Below, piece by piece: positions 10,501-19,165 of a DNA stretch of 64,000 nucleotides. The position numbers and the translations under genes were made by a program. The notes below the pieces were generated by a model. It searched no databases. It was not told the origin of the DNA and saw only the letters and a program-made list of their open reading frames with translations. The number at the start of each line of letters is the position of its first letter. The first letter of the stretch is position 1. Source of the DNA: Oceanicoccus sp. KOV_DT_Chl (lineage in GTDB: Bacteria > Pseudomonadota > Gammaproteobacteria > Pseudomonadales > Dasaniaceae); assembly GCF_900120175.1 (NCBI RefSeq), contig NZ_FQLF01000001.1:496001-560000 (forward strand), read 5' to 3'.

Positions 10501-10660
10501 GGAATCCCCGTAAATATTAATGTGCCTGCGCATACAGCCTTTCAGCGTCAGGTATCAACCGGGTGTAGCAAATTCAGCTGCATTGTTTTTCCTATCCAGG
10601 TGGGCGCCGCACTACATAGATAGCGATAGATAGTACAGGTACAGCGCCATGAATTTAATC

Positions 10661-10843
10661 ATGAAAACCGAATTCGAAAACCTGCAAAATAATAACGCAC
10701 ATGCTTATGAAACCGATACTAATTCCGATAAGCAAGTGGTTAAAATTTATTGCGGTGATGTGTTGATTGCGAAAAAAATTAAATTAAAAAAATCCATTCG
10801 GTATTTTGGGGTAAAGAATTACCAACAATATTTAACGCCATAA
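10661..10843 (+). CDS. Small lysine-rich hypothetical protein
   Basis: An ATG at 10649 is in the same frame (64 aa). I prefer 10661 (60 aa) because conservation with the decayed copy at 767 begins exactly there with MKTEFEN. The product has an acidic/Asn-rich first half and a basic second half with IYCGDVLIAKK and RYFGVKNY. No signal peptide, membrane segment or known domain is visible. The duplicate lies nearly 10 kb away on the same strand. Confidence 0.5.
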   Translation: MKTEFENLQNNNAHAYETDTNSDKQVVKIYCGDVLIAKKIKLKKSIRYFGVKNYQQYLTP

Positions 10844-10861
10844 AATCGCATGGTGTAATCA

Positions 10862-10903
10862 GAGGCTAGAGGCTAGAGGCTAGATACTAGATGTGGGATG
10901 CTG
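10862..10903 (+). repeat. Degenerate heptanucleotide tandem repeat (GAGGCTA-type)
   Basis: Three exact GAGGCTA units (10862-10882) are followed by degenerate ones: GATACTA, GATGTGG, GATGCTG. The unit is the same 7-mer family as the longer array at 26958. It lies in the gap between convergent genes. Confidence 0.7.
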
Positions 10904-10914
10904 GTGGTGTGAGG

Positions 10915-10960
10915 GTCAGTTCTAACATTTAACATCCAGATGCTAGAGATTAGAACTGAC
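10915..10960. terminator. 11-bp inverted repeat between convergent genes
   Basis: GTCAGTTCTAA (10915-10925) is the exact reverse complement of TTAGAACTGAC (10950-10960), with 24 bases between. It sits between the stop of the 10661 gene and the stop of the minus-strand gene ending at 10971. It could be a bidirectional terminator, but the loop is long and only TCTGTTTTTATT follows. The loop contains another heptamer-like GATGCTA. Confidence 0.35.
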
Positions 10961-10970
10961 TCTGTTTTTA

Positions 10971-12047
10971 TTAGTTAACTTTTGCCTTGCCGACGACGAT
11001 GGGTAGGTCCAAGTAAGTTTTAATACCTGGGCCGGCTGCACAGACGACAGGGATGCTGTTGACACAGTGCATGGCGGTGGCAACCATGCCGGGGTTGCGT
11101 TTTTGTACTTCCGCCCAATCCATATCCCGAGTGGGGTGGATGCCATGGGTGGTGATGTAAACCGGCGGGTCGGCATCAACGGTCATGGCAAAGCACTCGC
11201 CGCGATCGGCGATGACTTTGGCGTCAAACCAGTCGGTTTCAATATTATCGGTGCCCATATACCAATTGGTTTCTGCTTTGATCACCGGCTCGCCATTGAC
11301 CAGCCCTTGCCAGCGAAAGCGTTGGGCGGCGATTAAGCCCGGTTCAATAATTCCCATCGGTGTATCAATAGGGGCGGTTGCCAGTGCAACCTCGTGAGTC
11401 GCCAGCAGTGGGCCATCGAGCGTAAAGCCCATGGCATCGGCGATCATGGTGACTGATTGGCCAAAACCGGCACCTAAAAACTGCAACATAAAACTGTCCT
11501 TGGCCTGCTCCGGGGTTTTGCCGAATAACATAATCTCATGCAACACATCCGGTGCGCCGTAGGTCCGGCAATCTGAATATTCTTCACAGCTCACGTAGGT
11601 GACATCGCGGGAAAACCCCGACATGATCAGCGGCCATTTTTCAGTGACGCCGCCAGGGTGGATGCCGGTGCCGTGTAAAGTGGTATTGCCTTGTTTGCAG
11701 GCAGCTTCAATAGCGGTGGTGTTCAGGTGTTTGGGATAAAACCAACCCAGCGGTGTGACGACATTAATACCTGCTTGCAGGAAGCGCACGATTTCTTCTT
11801 CGATGGGCATTAAGGGACTGTAGAGGATGCAGTCGGGTTGCAGGGCTATCAGCGTATCAATATCGTTAGTGGCCTTGATACCGGTAATCAGATCAGGGCG
11901 CTGTGCTAGCTCTCCTGCATCTTTACCGACTTTTTCTTTGCTGTGCACCCACACGCCGACCAGTTCCAAATCGGGATGGGAGACAATCCCTTCAATGGCT
12001 GCGCGTCCTAAATTGCCGGTGGCCCATTGCACTACACGATACGTCAT
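10971..12047 (-). CDS. Dihydrodipicolinate-reductase-like / 2,4-diaminopentanoate dehydrogenase-like NAD(P)-dependent protein
   Basis: The 358-aa product begins with a Rossmann fold (VVQWATGNLGRAAIEGI at about residues 5-21) and continues with the DapB-like N-terminal domain. A C-terminal domain of the amine-dehydrogenase group follows, with TGIHPGGVTEKWPLIMSG at about 125-145. Such proteins act on amino or keto substrates or are orphan oxidoreductases; the true dapB is shorter. The gene stands alone, with the DUF3010 gene divergent. The specific reaction is not known. Confidence 0.7.
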   Translation of the reverse strand: MTYRVVQWATGNLGRAAIEGIVSHPDLELVGVWVHSKEKVGKDAGELAQRPDLITGIKATNDIDTLIALQPDCILYSPLMPIEEEIVRFLQAGINVVTPLGWFYPKHLNTTAIEAACKQGNTTLHGTGIHPGGVTEKWPLIMSGFSRDVTYVSCEEYSDCRTYGAPDVLHEIMLFGKTPEQAKDSFMLQFLGAGFGQSVTMIADAMGFTLDGPLLATHEVALATAPIDTPMGIIEPGLIAAQRFRWQGLVNGEPVIKAETNWYMGTDNIETDWFDAKVIADRGECFAMTVDADPPVYITTHGIHPTRDMDWAEVQKRNPGMVATAMHCVNSIPVVCAAGPGIKTYLDLPIVVGKAKVN

Positions 12048-12209
12048 AATCAGTTGCCTGGCTGAGGAATGAGTTTTGATTATAGGGAGGTGGTAACAGA
12101 TAAAAAGTGAACATTTCGCAAGAAAAGTGCGTGTGGCAGTCTGTTGTGTTCGTCACGGAGTTACGCGGTTACAATGACGGTTACCAAATTGAGTGATAAC
12201 GAGATAACG

Positions 12210-12647
12210 ATGAAAGTATGCGGTGTTGAAATAACGACGAATGAAGTGTTTATTTGTTTGTTGAGTCATGATCATGGGGTGTTTACGGTGCCTGACTGTC
12301 GCCAGCGCAGTATCACCTCAACCAAAAACCCTGATACGGCAGCTATACGTGGGTTTTATGCGGGCTTTAACAAGTTGATGGAGGATTATAGTGTGGATGA
12401 GGTGGTGATTATTGAGCGACCACTGAAAGGTAAATTGGCTGGTAGTACGCTGGGATTCAAATTAGAAACCGCTATTCAATTGATTGAGATGCCAGTATCC
12501 ATTATCACCCCGTCGACGATTAAAGAGCAGCTGAAGCGCAACAGAATTAACATCCCCTTTGAAGGCTTGGGTTTAAAGAAATTTCAGCAGCAGGCGTTTA
12601 ATGCGGCTTATGCCTACCAGAGTCAGTTGCTTTTTCAGAACAAATAA
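12210..12647 (+). CDS. DUF3010 family protein
   Basis: The start at 12210 (MKVCGVEI) is chosen over an in-frame ATG at 12144 because family members begin with this sequence. The product is 145 aa and cytosolic. CGVEITTNEVFICLL at the N-terminus and a VVIIERPLKGKLAGSTLGFKLE segment resemble the RNase H-like fold reported for this group. The function is unknown. A small DUF2986 gene follows on the same strand. Confidence 0.75.
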   Translation: MKVCGVEITTNEVFICLLSHDHGVFTVPDCRQRSITSTKNPDTAAIRGFYAGFNKLMEDYSVDEVVIIERPLKGKLAGSTLGFKLETAIQLIEMPVSIITPSTIKEQLKRNRINIPFEGLGLKKFQQQAFNAAYAYQSQLLFQNK

Positions 12648-12672
12648 TGTTTTTGTCCTTTGGTAGATTACT

Positions 12673-12804
12673 ATGAATAGAAAAAAGAAAATCAATCAGG
12701 TGTTAACTAAAAAAATGAAAGCCGCTAAGAAAAAGCGGCAGCCTAAAAATGCCGAGCGTTATATATCCAAAGCGGAAAGGGCGAAGTTGGAAGACAATAA
12801 CTAA
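12673..12804 (+). CDS. DUF2986 family small basic protein
   Basis: This is a 43-aa, highly basic protein: it opens MNRKKKINQVL and ends AERYISKAERAKLEDNN. Both ends match the DUF2986 family of marine gammaproteobacteria as I remember it. The stop is TAA at 12802-12804. It lies 25 bases after the DUF3010 gene and 36 bases before the HNH gene, all on one strand. The charge suggests nucleic-acid or ribosome contact, which is inference. Confidence 0.7.
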   Translation: MNRKKKINQVLTKKMKAAKKKRQPKNAERYISKAERAKLEDNN

Positions 12805-12840
12805 CAGGACGGTTACCGTGGGCTATCCGGGGTTTAAGTT

Positions 12841-13203
12841 ATGAGTAAAAAATCAGGCAGTAATTACGACAAGGTTCGTGCCGAGCAAATTGAATACAAC
12901 GCCAAGCGTGCCAAAGGCTATCGCGAACAGGCGTTAAAGCTTTACCCCTGGATTTGCGGACGCTGTGCGCGTGAGTTTACTCGCGCCGGTTTGTCGGAGT
13001 TGACGGTGCATCATGTTGATCATAATCACGATAACAACCCAACAGATGGCAGTAACTGGGAGTTGCTGTGTCTTTACTGTCATGATGAGGAACACACCAA
13101 GTTTGAGAATTTAGTCCGCTATGGCAGTAGCAAGGATTCTGCACCCGCTGCGGCAACTTATAATCCTTTTGCGGATCTTAAAGATAAAATGAAAGAGGGG
13201 TGA
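12841..13203 (+). CDS. yajD: YajD family HNH nuclease
   Basis: The 120-aa product has paired CxxC zinc motifs (CGRCAREF and CLYCHDEEH) around the HNH core LTVHHVDHNHDNNP, the fold of ββα-metal nucleases. Length and layout match E. coli YajD. It is probably a metal-dependent DNA endonuclease of unknown physiological role. The left inverted repeat of the RAYT element begins just after its stop codon. Confidence 0.85.
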   Translation: MSKKSGSNYDKVRAEQIEYNAKRAKGYREQALKLYPWICGRCAREFTRAGLSELTVHHVDHNHDNNPTDGSNWELLCLYCHDEEHTKFENLVRYGSSKDSAPAAATYNPFADLKDKMKEG

Positions 13204-13204
13204 T

Positions 13205-13988
13205 TAAAGGGGTCAGAGCCCTTTTACCCTAGCCTCCAGCGTTAGAAAAATATACTCTTTACCCTCTGTAAAGTTTCAAGGATGAAACGATGCCAAGAAA
13301 GCCAAGATATTTTCTGCCGAACGTTCCTGTTCATGTTGTCCAGCGTGGGCATTCCAGGTCTCCAGTATTTTTTGAAGCACAAGACTACGCTACCTATTCT
13401 TATTGGGTTAAAGAGGCTGCTCTTCGCTATGAAATAGATGTACACGCTTTTGTGCTGATGACAAACCATGTCCATTTACTTATGACGCCTAAGCTTTCAG
13501 GCTCGGTGAGTAAATTTATGCAGTATGTAGGTAGGCGTTATGTTCCTTATTTTAATCATAAATACGGTAAGTCGGGCTCGATATGGGAGGGGCGCTTTAA
13601 AGCCAGCTTGGTTCAGGATGATCGATATTTGTTAACGGTTATGCGATATATTGAGCTTAACCCTGTACGTGCATTAATGGTTGAGCTCCCATCGCAGTAC
13701 AGGTGGTCAAGCTATGTTCATAATATTGCTGTGCGTGAAATAAGCTTCGTAAAGTATCATTCTGTTTATATGAATCTTGGTGCTAATCAAGATGAACGTG
13801 TAACGGCATATAAGGATTTATTCAAGTCGCATATAGATAAGGAGGTTATGTTGAACATTGGTCGAGCTTGGCAAACGGGTACTCCCTTAGTGAATGATGA
13901 CTTTAAGCGTACGGTTGAAGAGCAGCTTGGTAAGAAGGTAGGGCATGATAGAAGAGGGAGGCCTGGTAAAAGGGCTCTGACCCCTTAA
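13205..13988 (+). mobile_element. RAYT element with 23-bp terminal inverted repeats
   Basis: The left end (13205-13227, with GGGGTCAGAGCCCTTTTAC at its core) is the reverse complement, apart from one or two terminal bases, of the right end (13966-13988). The transposase gene lies inside, and the right repeat encodes its last residues (KRALTP). The GGGTCAGAGCCC sequence is typical of repeats linked to TnpA-REP transposases in gammaproteobacteria. A solo third copy lies at 14756. Confidence 0.8.
13290..13988 (+). CDS. rayT: REP-associated tyrosine transposase (Y1_Tnp)
   Basis: The 232-aa single-strand DNA transposase belongs to the IS200/IS605-related Y1 family, RAYT group. The HUH motif is in MTNHVHLLMTP (about residues 57-67), and the catalytic Tyr probably lies in the GRRYVPYFNHKYG region or just after it. 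GSIWEGRFKASLVQDDRYLLTVMRYIELNPVRA is a hallmark of the group. It starts MPRKPRYFLPNVPVHVVQRG, the usual N-terminus. Such domesticated transposases cut and mobilise REP-like hairpins; here the inverted repeats would be the substrate. Confidence 0.9.
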   Translation: MPRKPRYFLPNVPVHVVQRGHSRSPVFFEAQDYATYSYWVKEAALRYEIDVHAFVLMTNHVHLLMTPKLSGSVSKFMQYVGRRYVPYFNHKYGKSGSIWEGRFKASLVQDDRYLLTVMRYIELNPVRALMVELPSQYRWSSYVHNIAVREISFVKYHSVYMNLGANQDERVTAYKDLFKSHIDKEVMLNIGRAWQTGTPLVNDDFKRTVEEQLGKKVGHDRRGRPGKRALTP

Positions 13989-14060
13989 TTAAAATAATTT
14001 GAACCCTTTTACAGATTCTGTCGACTTAGGTATGAAATCATTAATCACAGGATCAATTCC

Positions 14061-14597
14061 ATGAAAACGTTAAATTTATTAGTCTCTGCCATGTTATTAA
14101 CTACTTTTACGATGGGTACTTTGGCGGCATCTCCAAACGGCCCTAAGCCCAAGTGTAAAATGGGTGAAATCCCCGTATTGAAAAGTGGCTCCTGGGTATG
14201 CGCTGAACCTGGTATTCAAGCACAGACCAACGCTCAAGAAGGCCGGGCTTCAACTGCCAAAGTTAGCCGAGCGACGCCGCCTCCAGCACGGGCTATGCCT
14301 GATCTATCTATCGCTAATATGTTGAAGCTGCAATCGCCGGCTGCCAATATTGATGCCTTTAAGGTATATGTTAAAAATACCGGCTCAATGAAAAGCGCTC
14401 CGTGCAAAATGTCTTTGAGTAGCACAAACGGCGGTGGTGAATTGTCTGTTGAATCTATCCCTGCCAATAGCGGCAAGTGGGTTGAAGTGAGCTTTGCTGC
14501 TTTTAAAGATGGATCACGCATTAAATTGGTTGTGGATTCACAGAAAAAAGTGACTGAAAGCGACGAAAAAAATAATACTTATGCCTTTAACTGGTAA
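14061..14597 (+). CDS. Secreted CARDB-domain protein
   Basis: The 178-aa protein has a signal peptide (residues 1-23, cleavage after TLAA). Next comes a short cysteine-containing segment (KCKMGEIPVLKSGSWVCAEPG) and a proline/alanine linker. A C-terminal CARDB-type beta-sandwich at about 85-178 shows PDLSI, VYVKNTGS, SIPANSGKWVEV and the closing VTESDEKNNTYAF. CARDB domains act in adhesion or as spacers on exported proteins. It stands alone between the RAYT element and a hairpin. Confidence 0.75.
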   Translation: MKTLNLLVSAMLLTTFTMGTLAASPNGPKPKCKMGEIPVLKSGSWVCAEPGIQAQTNAQEGRASTAKVSRATPPPARAMPDLSIANMLKLQSPAANIDAFKVYVKNTGSMKSAPCKMSLSSTNGGGELSVESIPANSGKWVEVSFAAFKDGSRIKLVVDSQKKVTESDEKNNTYAFNW

Positions 14598-14612
14598 CAC
14601 CCTGATGTAACG

Positions 14613-14651
14613 ATTAAACCTGCGGCCGCTTTCTGCGACTGCAGGTTTAAT
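14613..14651 (+). terminator. Stem-loop downstream of the CARDB gene
   Basis: ATTAAACCTGC (14613-14623) pairs exactly with GCAGGTTTAAT (14641-14651), with a GC-rich 17-base loop that can pair further. It starts 15 bases after the stop codon. There is no separate T-tract, so efficient intrinsic termination is not certain. Confidence 0.55.
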
Positions 14652-14699
14652 GTTAATAGGCTAAAGCGTATAGGCATGCCCCTTGCTTTATCAGCTACC

Positions 14700-14841
14700 T
14701 TTTTGATTCATCCTTCCCGCAGGTATAACTCAGTAATAGCTTCATTATGTCGAGAGTAAAAGGGCTCTGACCCCTTAATCAGTTCATTGATTCATCCACT
14801 CCACATCCCTTTGCGTATAACTCAATAGTAGCCACATTTTG
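14700..14841 (+). repeat. Imperfect direct repeat flanking the solo RAYT repeat
   Basis: TTGATTCATCC...GTATAACTCAGTAATAGC (about 14702-14740) recurs as TTGATTCATCC...GTATAACTCAATAGTAGC (about 14787-14832), the second with a small insertion. The 23-bp solo repeat at 14756-14778 lies between them. The second copy is immediately upstream of the SOUL gene and could overlap its promoter. Confidence 0.5.
14756..14778 (+). repeat. Solo third copy of the 23-bp RAYT terminal repeat
   Basis: GTAAAAGGGCTCTGACCCC and the following TTAA are identical to the right end of the RAYT element (13966-13988), in the same orientation and about 790 bases away. No transposase is attached to it. It may have been mobilised by the RAYT. 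Confidence 0.8.
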
Positions 14842-14864
14842 GCTAGCAATAGTGGGAGTTCGCG

Positions 14865-15551
14865 ATGCCAGTTTTATTTACTAAGCAATTGCTTCGATTA
14901 TTAATGGTTAGCGCGTTGCTGTTGACGGGAGCGCCGCTTATGAGTCTGGAACAACCTGGTTATACGGTGTTATATCAACAGGATGGGATTGAATTTCGTG
15001 AGTATGAATCGTATCTGGTGACGGCTACTTTTATCGAGAATGAAGAGGATTACAAAGCCGCAGCGAATGAAGGTTTTAAGCGGCTGTTTCGTTATATCAC
15101 TGGTGATAATGCCAATCAGACCGATATTGCGATGACTGCTCCGGTACAACAAAGCCGTGGTGGTGAATCTATGTCGATGACGATGCCCGTGCAAAATATC
15201 CGCAGTGGCAATGGTTATAGCGTTTCTTTTGTTTTGCCTACGAAATACACTCTGGAAACTGCACCGGTACCCTTGGACCCCCGAGTTCAAACAGTTGAAA
15301 TACCGGGTAAGACAGTGGCGGTAATTAGCTATTCCGGGCGCTGGACTGACAAAAACTTTCAACGTTATCAGCGTGAGCTATTAGCTGGCTTGCAAGCACA
15401 AAATATTGATACTCAAGGTGAGGTGGTCAGTGCTTTTTACAATTCGCCTTTCACTTTACCAATGTTTCGTCGCAATGAGGTCATGGTTACCGTTGCCGAC
15501 TTGCCGGAAATAGTGCAAGCAGAGAAGGCCTCAATTTTGAGCGTTTATTAA
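14865..15551 (+). CDS. SOUL family heme-binding protein
   Basis: The 228-aa product starts at ATG with GGGAG 9 bases upstream. An N-terminal hydrophobic signal (LLRLLMVSALLLTGAPL) suggests export to the periplasm or an anchored lipid-facing form. The SOUL/HBP fold follows with YTVLYQQDGIEFREYESYLV at about 33-52, the signature IAMTAPVQQ at about 88-96, and VISYSGRWTDKNFQRY late in the domain. Family members bind heme or related tetrapyrroles. The bacterial role is not well defined. Confidence 0.85.
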   Translation: MPVLFTKQLLRLLMVSALLLTGAPLMSLEQPGYTVLYQQDGIEFREYESYLVTATFIENEEDYKAAANEGFKRLFRYITGDNANQTDIAMTAPVQQSRGGESMSMTMPVQNIRSGNGYSVSFVLPTKYTLETAPVPLDPRVQTVEIPGKTVAVISYSGRWTDKNFQRYQRELLAGLQAQNIDTQGEVVSAFYNSPFTLPMFRRNEVMVTVADLPEIVQAEKASILSVY

Positions 15552-15593
15552 AGATTGTGTTTAACGTTCTTACAGCTAAGGAAGGTGTTTTAT

Positions 15594-16864
15594 TTACGTT
15601 GAGTTAATCCGCTCCTTGTTTTTTATTGACTTAATCTGCCGGGCTAACAGTGTTGCGAGTATCAGACCAGTGATAGCAATTGCGCTCATCAAGAAAAAAT
15701 AATGACCAAAGCCGACTGCGCCAGGATTGGTGTCGAGCACGCGGCCAGTGATTGCGGCGAAGAAAATATCAGGGGTAAAACCAAGCAATGAAATCAAACC
15801 CACTGCGCTGCCAGTCATCTGCCGTTGCAGTTGGGCTTCTTCAATCAAACTAAAATAAATACCGCGCAGGGCGTAAACCGCAATGCAGCTCAGTAACACA
15901 TTGCCGATAAGCAGTTGCAAGGGGATATTAGTCAGAGGCTGCATACCCAATATAAAAATACCAGAGCCGCTACTGCAAACAATAACATCACTAGCCGACT
16001 GCTGTGCCAGCGGTCTGCCCATAGACCGGCGGCGATTGCGGCTACCGGGCGGGTGTAACTTGCCAGTGTGGTAAGGCGTGCTGCTTCTACTTCGTTCATG
16101 CCGAGTACAGCAACCGCATAGACGCCATAATTATCCAGCGCTTTGTAACCGCAATAAGCGCAGACTACGACACCTGCTTGCAGCCAGACGCTGGGTTCGC
16201 TGACAATATGTCGCCAGTTGTGAGTGACTGATACGGTGTTTTTTTCAGCGCTGCCAGTTGATTCCGGCAGGGCGAACCACACCAGCGCTGCAGTGATTAA
16301 ACTGGCTGCGGTGTAAAAGGCGATGACACCCTGCAAGGCGGCAACTGAACTATTACTGCTTGCAAGTTGTTGACTGAGTATCAGTACTGCGACAGTGGCA
16401 AACACGCTGGCGACAAGTCCGCGGCCACCATCAAGCATGCCGAAGGCGATACCCTGAGTATCGTTGCCGCCCCAGTCGCGGGTAGCTTTGATCAGCGCCG
16501 CCCAGAATAACAAAATGCTGGTGAGGCCCCAGAAACCGAACAACCAATACAGCGCGTTGCGTGTCGGCAGGGTGTAGAGATAGAGTCCGCCCAGTGCGGT
16601 AGCGAGTAATGACACTGTCATTAAGCCGCGTGCCGAATAGCGGTCGGCAATGGCGCCACCGGGGAAATAAGCAAGTAAAGCCACTACACCGTACAAGGCA
16701 AAAATGTCACCCAGCTGGGTATTAGTTAGGCCAAATACTTCCAGCATGGTGGGACGAAAAAAACGGGGGATATGAAAGGGCAGGCTAAAAATAATTTCAC
16801 CGGCGATAATTAAAATCGCCAGCGTGGCAAAACGTTGAAAAGTGTTGCCGTTAAGGGCAGTCAT
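15594..16864 (-). CDS. MFS transporter, last gene of the ergothioneine operon (frameshifted)
   Basis: Frames 15932-16864 and 15594-16022 join into about 423 aa with twelve predicted helices, typical of the major facilitator superfamily. The loop 2-3 motif reads GGAIADRYSARG, and AAGLWADRW repeats it in the second half. The frame changes near 15945-15958, where LVFLY joins ILGMQPLTNIPLQ. It begins 12 bases after egtD, so it is probably co-transcribed. Ergothioneine, hercynine or a derivative are candidate substrates from context only. Confidence 0.78.
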
Positions 16865-16876
16865 TTTGACGAGGGT

Positions 16877-17857
16877 TTAGTCCGGGTTAACGCTGAGGTA
16901 ATGCACACTGAACAGCGCGTCATCGTCAAGCCAGCTGCGCTTGATAGTAAAACCGGCGGCTTCGCTGAGCGCGGTAAAACTCTCTAGAGTATATTTGTAT
17001 GAGTTTTCGGTATGCAAAGTTTCACCTTTATCAAAAGCGATAGCATTGCCATTGACATTAACGGTTTGCGCATGATCGCTTACCAGATGCATCTCGATGC
17101 GCTGTAAGGTCTGATTATAAAAAGCCCGATGAGAAAATTGCTGATCAGAAAAGTTACTGTTGATCAGTTTGTTCATGGAATTAAGAATATTCAAATTGAA
17201 TTCTGCAGTAACACCTTGGGCGTCGTTGTAGGCGGCGTTAAGCAGGTGTTCTTCTTTGTGCAGGTCAACGCCTATTAGTACGCCGCCATCGTTGCCAATC
17301 CACTGCCTCAGCCCCGCCAGAAATTTCTCTGCCGCCGCCGGGTCCATATTGCCAATGGTTGAGCCGGGATAAAAAATAACGCGCTGGCCTTCGGGCAGGG
17401 TGGTGCGTGTTTGCCAACTATCGGCAAAGTCTGCGCAGATTGCCTGAATTTTCAGCCAGGGAAATTCGCGTCCCAGTTTTACCGCTGAGCGGTATAGAAA
17501 CTCCGCAGAGATATCCAGAGGCACATAGGCGGAAGGTCTAAGTGTATCGAGTAATAGCCGGATTTTTTCACTGCTGCCGCTGCCTGGTTCAATCAACACA
17601 CAGCCTTGCCCGCAATGCGCAGCAATATCATTGGCGTTGTCGCTGAGAATCTGGCGCTCAGTGCGGGTGGGATAATATTCCGGTAGTTGCGTAATCTGCT
17701 CAAATAATTGTGAGCCGTGAGCATCGTAAAAATATTTGGGATCCACGCGTTTTTGATTGAGTTGCAGGCCTGCGATCACTTCGGCAACGCTATCGGTGGT
17801 GGCGGGTTGCTGATCCTCAAAATACACATTGGTGGTTGCTGTGGCAGTGGCTGGCAT
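16877..17857 (-). CDS. egtD: L-histidine N-alpha-methyltransferase (ergothioneine synthesis)
   Basis: The 326-aa protein is EgtD, which trimethylates histidine to hercynine with S-adenosylmethionine. Visible features are PKYFYDAHGSQLFEQITQLP at about residues 39-58, then EYYPTRTE. The SAM site is LIEPGSGSSEKIRLLLD, and YVPLDIS and YPGSTIGNMD follow. Length is normal. It starts 3 bases after egtB stops, so the two are coupled. The product would be oxidised and sulfurised by the EgtB next to it. Confidence 0.93.
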   Translation of the reverse strand: MPATATATTNVYFEDQQPATTDSVAEVIAGLQLNQKRVDPKYFYDAHGSQLFEQITQLPEYYPTRTERQILSDNANDIAAHCGQGCVLIEPGSGSSEKIRLLLDTLRPSAYVPLDISAEFLYRSAVKLGREFPWLKIQAICADFADSWQTRTTLPEGQRVIFYPGSTIGNMDPAAAEKFLAGLRQWIGNDGGVLIGVDLHKEEHLLNAAYNDAQGVTAEFNLNILNSMNKLINSNFSDQQFSHRAFYNQTLQRIEMHLVSDHAQTVNVNGNAIAFDKGETLHTENSYKYTLESFTALSEAAGFTIKRSWLDDDALFSVHYLSVNPD

Positions 17858-17860
17858 TGT

Positions 17861-19149
17861 TCACTCCTGAGTGTGGTCGGTTGGGATAAGGTCTTTGGCA
17901 AGTCGCAGCCCGCTGCATTGCCAGCGGTCCTGTGGATAAAAAAAGTTGCGATAACTGGGGCGAGAGTGGCCACTTTGAGTTAGCGCAGAACTGCCCCGCA
18001 ATACCCACTGGTTACACATAAATTTACCGTTGTATTCACCAATGGCGCCCTGGCTCGGCTGAAAACCTGGATAGGGGCGGTAAGCGGATCCGGTCCACTG
18101 CCAGCAGTCGCCATACAGTTGCAGTAGTGGTACGTCACCGCTGGCTATGCTGGCTTGCAGTTTGTTGGGGTTGAAATCGGGTGGCACAAAATCCTGCTGA
18201 TTAGCGGCATACTCCCATTCTATTTCGGTGGGTAATCTGGCGCCTACCCAGCTGGCGTAAGCATCGGCTTCGTAGCCACTGAGGTGACTAACAGGTTGTT
18301 CGGGGTGGCGTGGCCGTAATCCATTCAGGGTGAATTGCAGGGCGCCCCCTTCGGCATCCTGCCAGTAGAGTGGTCGTTGCCACTGCTGTTGCTGTACCGT
18401 GGCCCAGCCATCCGCCAGCCAATATTCTGGTCGCTGGTAGCCGCCGTCGTCGATGAACCTTTGAAATTCGGCGTTAGTCACTAGCCGGTTGGCCAGTGCG
18501 AAGGGCGCCACAAAAGCCTGGTGCAGTGGGCTTTCATTATCAAAGGCAAACCCTGCGCCGCTATCAGTAGGCGTATCAACCCGATGGTTATTAAGCCGCC
18601 GCTAAATTCGCGCCATTGAAATTTCGCTGGTTGTGCGCTTTGATTGGTTTCTGCGGCATGGCTATAGGTCGGGTACAGCGGGTTGGCGGACAGCGAATAC
18701 AATAAGTCGGTATAAAGTAGTTCCTGATGTTGTTGTTCGTGCTCGATACCCAGCCGGGTGCGTCGCTGGATAGCGTTACTTTCGGGATGAGTGTTATCGG
18801 TTAATAAACGCATCATTGCTTGATCAACATGGGACCGATAGCCCATTACTTCGTCCACCGTGGGGCGCGATAGCAAACCGCGCTGCGGCCGCGGGAATTG
18901 TTCGCCAATACCGTTGTAATAAGAATTGAATAACACGGCAAATTGGCGATTGGGTGAACGGTAACCGTCAACATAGGGTTGCAATAGAAAGGTTTCGTAA
19001 AACCAGCTGGTATGAGCCAGATGCCACTTGGGTGGGCTGACAAAGTCTGCGGCTTGCAATCCGTAATCTTCAATCACCAGTGGTTCGCAAATGGATAGAG
19101 ATTGCCGCCGGCTCTGCTGGTAATGCTCTGCGAGACTAAGGTTTGTCAT
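17861..19149 (-). CDS. egtB: Ergothioneine-forming sulfoxide synthase EgtB (frameshifted)
   Basis: The start is taken at ATG 19149 (MTNLSLAEHYQQSR), which gives about 429 aa. The N-terminal DinB-like domain shows the iron ligands in WHLAH (residues 42-46) and HEQQH (137-141). The C-terminal FGE-sulfatase domain shows LPTEIEWEYAA, WQWTGSAYRPYPGF, GKFMCNQWVLRGSS and RPSYRNFFYP. The frame changes at the CCC run near 18580-18582, where FSGGLITIG joins VDTPTDSGAGFAFD. EgtB couples hercynine to a thiol (cysteine or gamma-glutamylcysteine) with oxygen. No EgtA, EgtC or EgtE is in the window. Confidence 0.9.
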
Positions 19150-19165
19150 TGACAGTATTCCTGCG

